From GCA-002840305 sp964394905 (GTDB lineage: Bacteria; Patescibacteriota; Patescibacteriia; Patescibacteriales; UBA12465), in assembly GCA_964394905.1 (NCBI GenBank), contig CAYMZF010000002.1, forward strand, positions 1 through 52,744: a DNA stretch of 52,744 nucleotides, read 5' to 3'. The translations under genes were made by a program, and so were the position numbers. Under the pieces are notes generated by a model that did not search any database, had not been told where the DNA came from, and saw only the letters and a program-made list of their open reading frames with translations. Position 1 is the stretch's first letter. The number at the start of each line of letters is the position of its first letter. Shown piece by piece: positions 33,076 to 40,384 of the stretch.

Positions 33076-35061
33076 ATGACTGAACTTTTCATTATAGCCA
33101 GTGCAATAGCGGCTTTGATTGTCGGGGTAATTTTAATTAGAGTAATTATGAAATTACCTAAAGGGGATGATAAGATGCAAGAAATTGCTAAAGCTATTCA
33201 AGCTGGAGCAAAGGCTTTTTTAAATCGACAGTACAAAACTGTAGCTATTGTAGCTGTTGTTTTGTTTGTTGTTATTTCCGTGATTCCTTCTTTGGGTATT
33301 GAGACAGCTTTAGCTTTTTTAGTTGGAGCAGTTTTATCGGCTTTAGCCGGTTATATCGGAATGAATATTAGTGTTAGAGCTAATGTTCGAACTGCAGAAG
33401 CGGCTAAAAGTGGTTTAAAAAAAGCTTTAAACGTAGCTGTAAAAGGTGGAAGTATTACCGGATTATTAGTGGTCGGTTTAGCATTACTGGGAACTTCAGT
33501 TTTTTATTTTATCACTAAAGATTTATCTTCTTTAATTGGTTTTGGTTTTGGAGGATCTTTAATTTCAATTTTTGCTCGTTTAGGAGGAGGTATTTATACC
33601 AAAGCAGCTGATGTTGGAGCTGACTTAGTCGGAAAAGTTGAGGCTGATATTCCGGAAGATGATCCTCGTAATCCGGCGGTTATTGCTGATAATGTCGGAG
33701 ATAACGTTGGTGATTGTGCCGGTATGGCCGCTGATTTATTTGAAACTTATGCCGTTACTACTATTGCCGCTATGGTTTTGGGAGATATATTTTTACCGGG
33801 ATCTAATGCTATTATTTTATTTCCTTTAGTTTTAGGAGCTGTTTCTATTTTTGCTTCAATTATTGGGATTTTCTTTATTCGTTTAGGAAAAAAACAAAAT
33901 ATAATGCAAGCTTTATATAAAGGATTGATAGCTGCAGGAGTAATTTCTGCTATCGCTTTTTATCCGGTTACTAAGTTTATGTTAGCCGGAAATTTAGTTT
34001 TTAATTCTATTCATATTTATGTTTGTGCTTTAATCGGTTTAGTCGTTACCGCTTTGATGGTTGTTATAACCGAATATTATACTTCCACTAAATATAGTCC
34101 GGTAAAAAGTATAGCTGAAGCTTCAACCACCGGACACGGAACTAATGTTATTGCCGGTTTGGCTGTTTCTATGAAATCAACTATGTTACCGATGTTGGTG
34201 ATTGTCTTAGCTATTTTAGGAGCTTATAGTTTATCCGGTATTTATGGAATTGCCATTGCTGCTGTAGCGATGTTGTCTATGGCTGGAGTTATTATTACTA
34301 TTGATTCTTATGGACCGATTACTGATAATGCCGGAGGTATAGCTGAAATGGCTGAGTTAAGTGAAGAAGTTAGAAATATCACTGATCCGCTTGATGCCGT
34401 TGGAAACACCACTAAAGCGGTTACTAAAGGTTATGCTATCGGTAGTGCCGCTTTGGCTACTTTAGTTTTGTTTGCCGATTTTACCAATAAAGTTGGTGAT
34501 GGATTTAATTTTAATATTGATAATCCAAAAATTTTAGTCGGTTTGTTTATTGGAGGTTCTTTATCTTATTATTTTGGAGCTTTAGCTATGAAGGCGGTTG
34601 GAAAATCAGCCGGTTCGGTAGTTGAAGATGTTCGAGCTCAGTTTAAAGAAAAACCGGGTATTATGGATGGTTCTCAAAAACCTGATTATGGTCGCACCGT
34701 TGATATTGTTACTAAGTCAGCTTTAAAGGCTATGATTTTACCGGCTTTGATTCCGGTGGTAATTCCAATTTTAGTTGGTTTCTTGTTAGGTGTTGAAGCT
34801 TTAGGCGGGTTACTTATTGGTTCTATTATTACCGGTGTTTTTGTAGCCATTTCTATGACTTCCGGTGGGGGAGCTTGGGACAATGCTAAAAAATATATTG
34901 AATCCGGTCATTTTGGCGGCAAAGGTTCCGATGCTCATAAAGCGGCTGTAACTGGTGATACTGTTGGAGATCCTTATAAAGATACAGCCGGTCCAGCCAT
35001 TAATCCGATGATTAAAATTATTAATATTGTAGCTTTGCTTATTGTTGGTTTGCTTATTTAA
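33076..35061 (+). CDS. hppA: Membrane-bound proton-translocating pyrophosphatase
   Basis: The 661-residue, roughly 16-helix protein couples PPi hydrolysis to ion pumping. The PPi-binding signature is DVGADLVGKVEADIPEDDPR, followed by NVGDNVGDCAGMAADLFETY. C-terminal DNAKKYIE and GDTVGDPYKDTAGPAIN are present. The diagnostic segment reads GNTTKAVTKGYAIGSAAL, with Lys (not Ala) at the position that distinguishes K+-independent from K+-dependent enzymes. This predicts a K+-independent H+ pump (established family knowledge). In a reduced genome it would help energise the membrane by using PPi. Confidence 0.96.
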   Translation: MTELFIIASAIAALIVGVILIRVIMKLPKGDDKMQEIAKAIQAGAKAFLNRQYKTVAIVAVVLFVVISVIPSLGIETALAFLVGAVLSALAGYIGMNISVRANVRTAEAAKSGLKKALNVAVKGGSITGLLVVGLALLGTSVFYFITKDLSSLIGFGFGGSLISIFARLGGGIYTKAADVGADLVGKVEADIPEDDPRNPAVIADNVGDNVGDCAGMAADLFETYAVTTIAAMVLGDIFLPGSNAIILFPLVLGAVSIFASIIGIFFIRLGKKQNIMQALYKGLIAAGVISAIAFYPVTKFMLAGNLVFNSIHIYVCALIGLVVTALMVVITEYYTSTKYSPVKSIAEASTTGHGTNVIAGLAVSMKSTMLPMLVIVLAILGAYSLSGIYGIAIAAVAMLSMAGVIITIDSYGPITDNAGGIAEMAELSEEVRNITDPLDAVGNTTKAVTKGYAIGSAALATLVLFADFTNKVGDGFNFNIDNPKILVGLFIGGSLSYYFGALAMKAVGKSAGSVVEDVRAQFKEKPGIMDGSQKPDYGRTVDIVTKSALKAMILPALIPVVIPILVGFLLGVEALGGLLIGSIITGVFVAISMTSGGGAWDNAKKYIESGHFGGKGSDAHKAAVTGDTVGDPYKDTAGPAINPMIKIINIVALLIVGLLI

Positions 35062-35081
35062 AAAGCTATTATTTGACTTAT

Positions 35082-35116
35082 AAAATAGGATATATTTATT
35101 TATATATCCTATTTTT
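35082..35116 (+). terminator. Terminator of hppA
   Basis: AAAATAGGATATA and TATATCCTATTTTT form a 13-bp stem with a T tract, ending 62 bp before the next promoter. Confidence 0.8.
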
Positions 35117-35129
35117 AGTAAATTATTCT

Positions 35130-35162
35130 AACTAAAATACAAATGTAATTTGTATTTTAGTT
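35130..35162. repeat. Perfect 15-bp inverted repeat upstream of the AAA ATPase
   Basis: AACTAAAATACAAAT (35130-35144), GTA and ATTTGTATTTTAGTT (35148-35162) form a perfect palindrome with a 3-bp centre. It lies 15 bp upstream of the -35 box at 35178. It could be an operator for a dimeric regulator or a second terminator, though the T tract is poor. Confidence 0.6.
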
Positions 35163-35177
35163 TGACTTTTATTAATA

Positions 35178-35206
35178 TTGACTTATTTTTTAGTTTAGGG
35201 TATAAT
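35178..35206 (+). promoter_or_regulatory. Promoter of the DUF4143-type ATPase gene
   Basis: TTGACT (35178-35183), a 17-bp spacer and a perfect TATAAT (35201-35206) lie 32 bp before the ATG at 35239. Confidence 0.75.
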
Positions 35207-35238
35207 CAAATTATATTTTAGAATTAAAATATAATTAT

Positions 35239-36447
35239 ATGATTTACAAGCGGAAAATAATTGATGAAATATTAACTTTTATTGATTTAGAAGAAATAAT
35301 TGTTTTACATGGTGCTCGGCAAGTTGGTAAAACTCATATTTTATTATGGTTACAAAATTATTTAGAAGATAAAAAAGAAAACACTTATTTTATTGATTTA
35401 GAAGATTCTAGATTTAAAAAAATTTTAGATTTGGGAACCGACGAGTTTATTAATCATTTAAAAGAAGAGGGAGTTTATCCTAAAGATGAAAAAAAAGTTT
35501 ATATTTTTATTGATGAAATTCAATATTTAGAAAATCCATCAAATTTTTTAAAATTAATAGCTGATCATTATAAAAATATTAAATTAATTGTTTCTGGTTC
35601 TTCCAGTTTTGAAATAAAAAATAAATTTAAAGATTCATTGGTTGGTCGTACAATTAATTTTGAAATTTTTAATTTATCTTTTGAAGAATTTTTATTGTTT
35701 AAAGGTTATAATTATAATCAAAATCAAGTTTTTACAGAAAAGAAAATTGAAGAATTAAAAATGTTATATAAAGAATTTGTTTTATTTGGTGCTTATCCTA
35801 AGATAGCTTTAATTGATGAAATAAAAGTAAAAGAAAAAAGATTACAGCAAATAATTGATACTTATATTAAAAAAGACATAAAAGAATTGGCTAATATTGA
35901 TAATATTGAAAGTTTTAATAAATTAATTGAGATTTTAGCCTCTCAAAGCGGTCAAATAATAAATGTTAAAGAGTTGTCAGATACTTGTAATTTATCAGTT
36001 CCAACTATTGAAAAATATCTTTTTATTTTAGAACAAACGTATATTATAAAATTAGTGAAACCGTATAATAAAAATATTAGAAGTGAATTAGTGAAAGCTC
36101 CAAAAGTATTTTTTTATGATTCTGGCTTGATGCAAATGTTAATCTTTAAAAGTTTAACTAAAGAAATTATTGGTAATGTTTTTGAAACTAATATTTTTTC
36201 AGAATTAATAAAAAAATACAAATCCGATAACATTTATTATTGGAGAACTAAAGATAAAAAAGAAATAGATTTTATTATTAAAGAAAAAAACAATATTATT
36301 CCGGTTGAAGTTAAATTAAATTTTGCCCGAGCTGATTTTTCAGCTATCAATTATTTTTTAAAAGAATATAATTTAGATAAAAATTTTATTATTGCTTTAG
36401 ATGGAAATAAAGATAAAAAAACATATATTTATCCTTGGGAGATTTGA
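35239..36447 (+). CDS. AAA_14/DUF4143 family ATPase
   Basis: The 402-residue protein begins with an AAA-type P-loop (GARQVGKTHIL), then IDLEDSRF, a Walker B-like YIFIDEIQYL and the sensor-like IVSGSSSFEIKNK, features of the AAA_14 domain. The C-terminal DUF4143 half includes a winged-helix-like linker and a nuclease-like ending, EIDFIIKEKNNIIPVEVKLNFARADFSAINYF (the D...ExK pattern of restriction-type folds). This family is widespread, horizontally mobile and of unknown function. It uses TGA as stop. It is a single-gene unit with its own promoter and a palindrome upstream. Confidence 0.9.
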   Translation: MIYKRKIIDEILTFIDLEEIIVLHGARQVGKTHILLWLQNYLEDKKENTYFIDLEDSRFKKILDLGTDEFINHLKEEGVYPKDEKKVYIFIDEIQYLENPSNFLKLIADHYKNIKLIVSGSSSFEIKNKFKDSLVGRTINFEIFNLSFEEFLLFKGYNYNQNQVFTEKKIEELKMLYKEFVLFGAYPKIALIDEIKVKEKRLQQIIDTYIKKDIKELANIDNIESFNKLIEILASQSGQIINVKELSDTCNLSVPTIEKYLFILEQTYIIKLVKPYNKNIRSELVKAPKVFFYDSGLMQMLIFKSLTKEIIGNVFETNIFSELIKKYKSDNIYYWRTKDKKEIDFIIKEKNNIIPVEVKLNFARADFSAINYFLKEYNLDKNFIIALDGNKDKKTYIYPWEI

Positions 36448-36500
36448 TTTTTTTATTTTTTTGCTATAATAGAATAACTAATAATTATTAATTGTAAAAT

Positions 36501-37787
36501 ATGAAAGTTACAAGAAAAGATTTAGAAAAGTCACAAATTGAACTTACCGTTGAGGTTAGTGTAGAAGAGTTTACTCCTTTTATTCAAAAAGGAGCCGAAG
36601 CTTTGTCTAAGGAAATAAAAATTGAAGGTTTTCGTCCTGGAAAAGTTCCTTTTGAAATTTTAAAACAAAAGGTAGGAGAAATGAGTATTTTAGAAGAAGC
36701 TTCTCGACTTGTTATTAATAAACAAATTTTTGAAGTCATAAAAGAAAATATAAAAGACAAACAAGTAGTTGGAAATCCAGAAATTAGTATTAATAAATTA
36801 GCTCCCGGCAATCCTTTAGAATATAAAATTAAAGTTATTGTTTTACCGGAAATTACTTTAGGGGCTTATAAAGATTTTGCTTTGACTTCTGACAAAAATG
36901 AAGCTCAGGAAAGTGAAATTAATAAAATTTTAGACGACTTAGTGGAAATGCGAGCTACAGAAAAAATTTCTGAAGAAGCTATAAAAATTGGAGACAAGGT
37001 TATTACATCTGTTAATTTATTTTTAGATAAAGTTCCGGTAGAGGATGGACAAAACCCCGAAGCGACAGTTTTGGTCGGAAAAAATTATTTTGTGGAAGGG
37101 TTTGATAAAAATTTAGTTGGTTTAAAAAAAGGCGATACTAAAGAATTTAGTATTGTTTATCCGGAAAATCATTGGCAAAAAAATTTGGCCGGAAAATTAG
37201 TTGATTTTAAAATAGAAATAAAAGAAATTTATAACCGAATAAAACCGGAAATTAATGATGATTTGGCTAAAATTTTTCGTTTTAAAAATTTAACAGAATT
37301 AAAAAATAATTTAAAAAAAACCGTTGAGGACCAAAAAAAGAAAGAAAATGATCAAAAAATTGAAGTAAAAATTCTTGATAAAATTATAGAAAAATCCAAA
37401 TTTGGTGATATTGCTGATGAATTGATAAAAAATGAGTCCGAAATTATGATACGGGAAATAGAACAAAGTGTTACTTCTCAAGGCGGTAAATTTGAAGATT
37501 ATTTAAAGAGTATTTCAAAAAGCGAAGATCAATTAAAATTAGATTTAATGCCCAATGCCGTAAAGCGGGTAAAAAGTGCTTTAATTTTAAAAGAAATCGC
37601 TAAAATAGAAAAAATTGATATAAGTGACGAAGAAGTTCATAAAGAAATTGATACTTTAAAGAATTATTATAAAGATAATGTTGAAGCGATTAAAAATATA
37701 TCTAGTCCCGCTTATCATTCTTATCTAGAAAATTTTCTTTTAAATCAAAAAATAATTGATAATTTAAAAAAATGGAATATCGTTTAG
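36501..37787 (+). CDS. tig: Trigger factor
   Basis: Ribosome-associated chaperone and peptidyl-prolyl isomerase of 428 residues. The N-terminal ribosome-docking loop has the conserved GFRPGKVP signature (about residues 43-50). The central FKBP domain is marked by LVGKNYFVEGFDKNLVGLKKGDTKEF. The C-terminal part is the helical substrate cradle. TATAAT at 36462-36468 probably drives it. It is followed by smpB, so this begins a translation-quality gene run. Confidence 0.95.
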   Translation: MKVTRKDLEKSQIELTVEVSVEEFTPFIQKGAEALSKEIKIEGFRPGKVPFEILKQKVGEMSILEEASRLVINKQIFEVIKENIKDKQVVGNPEISINKLAPGNPLEYKIKVIVLPEITLGAYKDFALTSDKNEAQESEINKILDDLVEMRATEKISEEAIKIGDKVITSVNLFLDKVPVEDGQNPEATVLVGKNYFVEGFDKNLVGLKKGDTKEFSIVYPENHWQKNLAGKLVDFKIEIKEIYNRIKPEINDDLAKIFRFKNLTELKNNLKKTVEDQKKKENDQKIEVKILDKIIEKSKFGDIADELIKNESEIMIREIEQSVTSQGGKFEDYLKSISKSEDQLKLDLMPNAVKRVKSALILKEIAKIEKIDISDEEVHKEIDTLKNYYKDNVEAIKNISSPAYHSYLENFLLNQKIIDNLKKWNIV

Positions 37788-37817
37788 ATTTTTAAATTTT
37801 CTAAGCGGTTTAATAAA

Positions 37818-38291
37818 ATGAAAATATTAGCCGTTAATAAAAGAGCTACTTTTGATTATCAGGTTTTAGAAACATTTGAAGCCGGTTTAGTTTTGTTTGG
37901 TTATGAGGTTAAATCTTTAAGAAATGGCCAAGCTAATTTGAAGGGTTCTTATATTTCTTTCGGTACCGATCCGCAAAATTCTTCCGAAGCTTTTTTAGTT
38001 AATTCTTATATCCCTTTATATAAACCGGCCGGTGAAATAGAAAATTATAATCCAGAACGTCCGCGAAAACTTTTATTAAAAAAGAAAGAATTGGGTTATT
38101 TAACGGGAAAAATACAGGAAAAGGGCTTGACAGTTATTCCAATTAAGTTATATACTAAGGACAGTTTTATCAAATTAGAAGTGGCAATTGTTAAAGGAAA
38201 AAAATCTTTTGACAAGAGAGAAGATTTAAAGAAAAAAGATATAGAAAAACATATTAGAACTTTAACAAAGCAAAGAGTAAAAAAATTTTAG
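37818..38291 (+). CDS. smpB: SsrA-binding protein SmpB
   Basis: tmRNA partner that places tmRNA in stalled ribosomes. The 157-residue protein has the conserved NKRATFDY start, ETFEAGLVLFGYEVKSLRNGQANLKGSYI and a Lys-rich C-terminal tail ending HIRTLTKQRVKKF. The final G of its TAG stop is the first G of the tmRNA acceptor stem, so smpB and ssrA touch directly, with their products acting together. Confidence 0.97.
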   Translation: MKILAVNKRATFDYQVLETFEAGLVLFGYEVKSLRNGQANLKGSYISFGTDPQNSSEAFLVNSYIPLYKPAGEIENYNPERPRKLLLKKKELGYLTGKIQEKGLTVIPIKLYTKDSFIKLEVAIVKGKKSFDKREDLKKKDIEKHIRTLTKQRVKKF

Positions 38292-38672
38292 GGGATGACT
38301 TTGGCTTCGATAACGAGATCTTTTTTTAAATATTCAAAGCATGTTGAACGTCATGACAAAATGTTCAAAACATAAGTGTAAAAAACACTATAGCAAAAGC
38401 CGCTTTCTCATGGAAAGTTCCAGCTTTTGTTCCTGTTGTCGCTTAATAAACGCGATAACCATCGGTCCAGTGACTCCTTATGGCTGAAAACCGGTGTCAT
38501 TTATAAGGATAGGCTGAAAATTTTCTTCGTTTTATTGCCGAAAGATTAGAAGAATAGTTATTATCTTGTTTAGCTTAATTTTAGAGATAATAATTAAATC
38601 ATCAATTAAGCTATTTTTGTAAAAGTATTTAAAAAAACTTGTTAGACACGGGTTCAATTCCCGTCATCTCCA
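38291..38672 (+). ncRNA. ssrA: Transfer-messenger RNA (tmRNA)
   Basis: The 5' end GGGGATG pairs with CATCTCC (38665-38671), with discriminator A38672 and no encoded CCA. The T-arm GACACGGGTTCAATTCCCGTC-like sequence ends the molecule. The tag frame begins at GCA 38393 and reads AKAAFSWKVPAFVPVVA followed by TAA TAA (38444-38449). About 382 nt is a typical tmRNA length. The tag ends in Val-Val-Ala, not the common Leu-Ala-Ala. It is not circularly permuted. Confidence 0.95.
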
Positions 38673-38687
38673 CAGTTAGAAATATAT

Positions 38688-38771
38688 GCCGCGATGGCGG
38701 AACTGGTAGACGCGCTGGACTTAAAATCCAGTGATAGCGATATCGTGGGAGTTCGATTCTCCCTCGCGGCA
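38688..38771 (+). tRNA. tRNA-Leu (UAA)
   Basis: This is an 84-nt class II tRNA with acceptor GCCGCGA/TCGCGGC, anticodon stem CTGGA/TCCAG with loop CTTAAAA (anticodon TAA), and a long variable arm (TGATAGCGATATCG). The T-arm is GGGAGTTCGATTCTCCC and no CCA is encoded. Confidence 0.97.
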
Positions 38772-38782
38772 CATTTATTCAA

Positions 38783-38854
38783 GCGGGTATCGTATAGTGG
38801 CTATTATGCGACCTTGCCAAGGTCGAGAGACGGGTTCAATTCCCGTTACCCGCT
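38783..38854 (+). tRNA. tRNA-Gly (GCC)
   Basis: This is a 72-nt cloverleaf with acceptor GCGGGTA/TACCCGC, anticodon stem CGACC/GGTCG with loop TTGCCAA (anticodon GCC), T-arm CGGGTTCAATTCCCG and discriminator T38854. No CCA is encoded. infC begins 31 bp later. Confidence 0.97.
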
Positions 38855-38885
38855 CTATTTCATCTTAAAAAATAATATTTAAAAA

Positions 38886-39449
38886 ATGAGAAGAAAATTT
38901 AGGTTTCCTAAAGTTGATAAAACTAAAATTGAAAAACAATTTAATTACAACGAGAAAATACGAGCGACTGAGGTTTTTTTAATTAACGAAGAAGGAGACA
39001 ATGTCGGAGTAATGCCGACTTACAAAGCCTTAGCTATGGCGCAAGAGGTTGGTTTAGATTTAGTGGAAGTAAATCCTAAAGCTGAAATTCCAGTTGCTAA
39101 AATATTGGATTTAGGCCAGTTTAAGTATGAATTAGATAAAAAAAGTCATAAGCAAAAAGTTTTACAAAAAAAAGTTGAAATTAAAAACATTCGTTTATCT
39201 TTAAGAATTAGTAAACATGATTTTGATGTTCGAGTTGAACAAGCTTATAAATTTTTATTAAAAAACAATAAAACTAAGATTGAATTAGTTTTAAAGGGAC
39301 GAGAAAAACAACATTTTGAAAAAGGACGTGAAATAGTCATGGAATTTGTAAATGATTTAAAAAATCATCCGGAAATTAAAATAGAAGAAGAACAACCCTT
39401 GACAAAGCAGCCCGGAGGGTTTAGTATTATATTAGTTAATAAAAAATAA
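38886..39449 (+). CDS. infC: Translation initiation factor IF-3
   Basis: The 187-residue protein has a two-domain IF3 layout. The N-domain carries NEKIRATEVFLINEEGDNVGVM and QEVGLDLVEVNPKAEIPVAKILD. A Lys-rich linker comes next, then the C-domain with KNIRLSLRISKHDFDVRVEQA and KIELVLKGREKQHFEKGREI. The start is ATG, not the AUU used for autoregulation in Enterobacteria. It leads the standard infC-rpmI-rplT cluster. Confidence 0.97.
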   Translation: MRRKFRFPKVDKTKIEKQFNYNEKIRATEVFLINEEGDNVGVMPTYKALAMAQEVGLDLVEVNPKAEIPVAKILDLGQFKYELDKKSHKQKVLQKKVEIKNIRLSLRISKHDFDVRVEQAYKFLLKNNKTKIELVLKGREKQHFEKGREIVMEFVNDLKNHPEIKIEEEQPLTKQPGGFSIILVNKK

Positions 39450-39460
39450 AAGATTGCTAA

Positions 39461-39488
39461 AATCAGGTTTTAGATAGCCTGTTTTTTT
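39461..39488 (+). terminator. Possible terminator/attenuator between infC and rpmI
   Basis: CAGG (39464-39467) pairs with CCTG (39478-39481), extended by A/T pairs and followed by seven T. It lies 16 bp before the rpmI ATG. The short stem leaves open whether it terminates or attenuates. Confidence 0.5.
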
Positions 39489-39504
39489 AGCTTTTTATAG
39501 TTAT

Positions 39505-39702
39505 ATGCCAAAAATTAAGACACATAAAGCTACTAGTAAAAGATTTACTAAAACTGCTACTGATAAAATCAGACATCGAAAATGTGGGCAGGATCATTTT
39601 AATTCTAGAGAATCGGGAAATACAACTAGAAAAAAAAGACGAGATTTAGATGTTAGTAAAACAATTGAAAAGACCATAAAAAACCTAACACCTTATAAAT
39701 AA
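39505..39702 (+). CDS. rpmI: 50S ribosomal protein L35
   Basis: The 65-residue, highly basic protein begins MPKIKTHKATSKRFTKTA. It shows the L35 signature with RHRKCGQDHFNSRESGNTTRKKR. It lies between infC and rplT as in most bacteria. Confidence 0.95.
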   Translation: MPKIKTHKATSKRFTKTATDKIRHRKCGQDHFNSRESGNTTRKKRRDLDVSKTIEKTIKNLTPYK

Positions 39703-39759
39703 TTATTAATTTTTCAAAATACAAAAATACAATTTTTGGTTTTTGATTGAGATACTATT

Positions 39760-40113
39760 ATGCCAAGAGTTAAAAGAGGCACCATGCACGTAAAGGGCCG
39801 AAGAAATCTTTTAAAGAAAGTAAAAGGTTATAAATGGGGCCGAAAAAAATTGATTAAATTAGCTAAGACCGCTCAAACCAAAGCCGGAGCTCATGCTTTT
39901 ATGGATCGTCGTAAAAAGAAACGAACTAATCGCGGTTTATGGCAAATAAAAATAAATGCTTTTGTTAGAGAGCAAGGTCTTTCTTATTCTCGTTTTATTG
40001 ATGCTTTAAAAAAGAATAAGATTGAATTAGATCGAAAAGTTTTAGCTGATTTAGCCGTTAATAATAAAAAAGTTTTGGCTAAAATAGTGGAAGAAGTGAC
40101 TATAAAAAAGTAA
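39760..40113 (+). CDS. rplT: 50S ribosomal protein L20
   Basis: The 117-residue basic protein begins MPRVKRGTMHVKGRRNLLKKVKG. The L20 signature ending MDRRKKKRTNRGLWQIKINAFVREQGLSYSRFI is clear. In many bacteria L20 represses this operon through an mRNA pseudoknot. The 57-bp gap upstream is too short to judge that here. Confidence 0.97.
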   Translation: MPRVKRGTMHVKGRRNLLKKVKGYKWGRKKLIKLAKTAQTKAGAHAFMDRRKKKRTNRGLWQIKINAFVREQGLSYSRFIDALKKNKIELDRKVLADLAVNNKKVLAKIVEEVTIKK

Positions 40114-40142
40114 AATATTTAATTACCGATAAATTTAAAATT

Positions 40143-40361
40143 ATGCAAATACTTAGAATAGCTCAAATTGTCATATCAATTCTTCTTATTATAGTTATTT
40201 TGTTACAAAGTCGAGGAACTGCTTTAGGTGGTGTTTTTGGCGGTAGTAGCTCAGTTTTTTTAACTAAAAGAGGTATCGAAAAAAAACTTTTTATTTTTAC
40301 TATTATTTTAGCAGTATTATTTTTTGTTGTCTCTTTGGCCTCAGTTTTTTTGAATAAATAA
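40143..40361 (+). CDS. secG: Protein translocase subunit SecG
   Basis: This 72-residue protein has two membrane helices (about 1-22 and 50-70). The conserved LLQSRGTALGGVFGGSSSVFLTKRG loop links them. It belongs to the SecYEG channel. Confidence 0.9.
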   Translation: MQILRIAQIVISILLIIVILLQSRGTALGGVFGGSSSVFLTKRGIEKKLFIFTIILAVLFFVVSLASVFLNK

Positions 40362-40384
40362 AATTACTTTATTAAAATTAAATT

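Noticed and set aside
38694..38882. 62-codon ORF across tRNA-Leu and tRNA-Gly
   Set aside because: It translates tRNA sequence; both cloverleafs are complete and the encoded protein has no family features.
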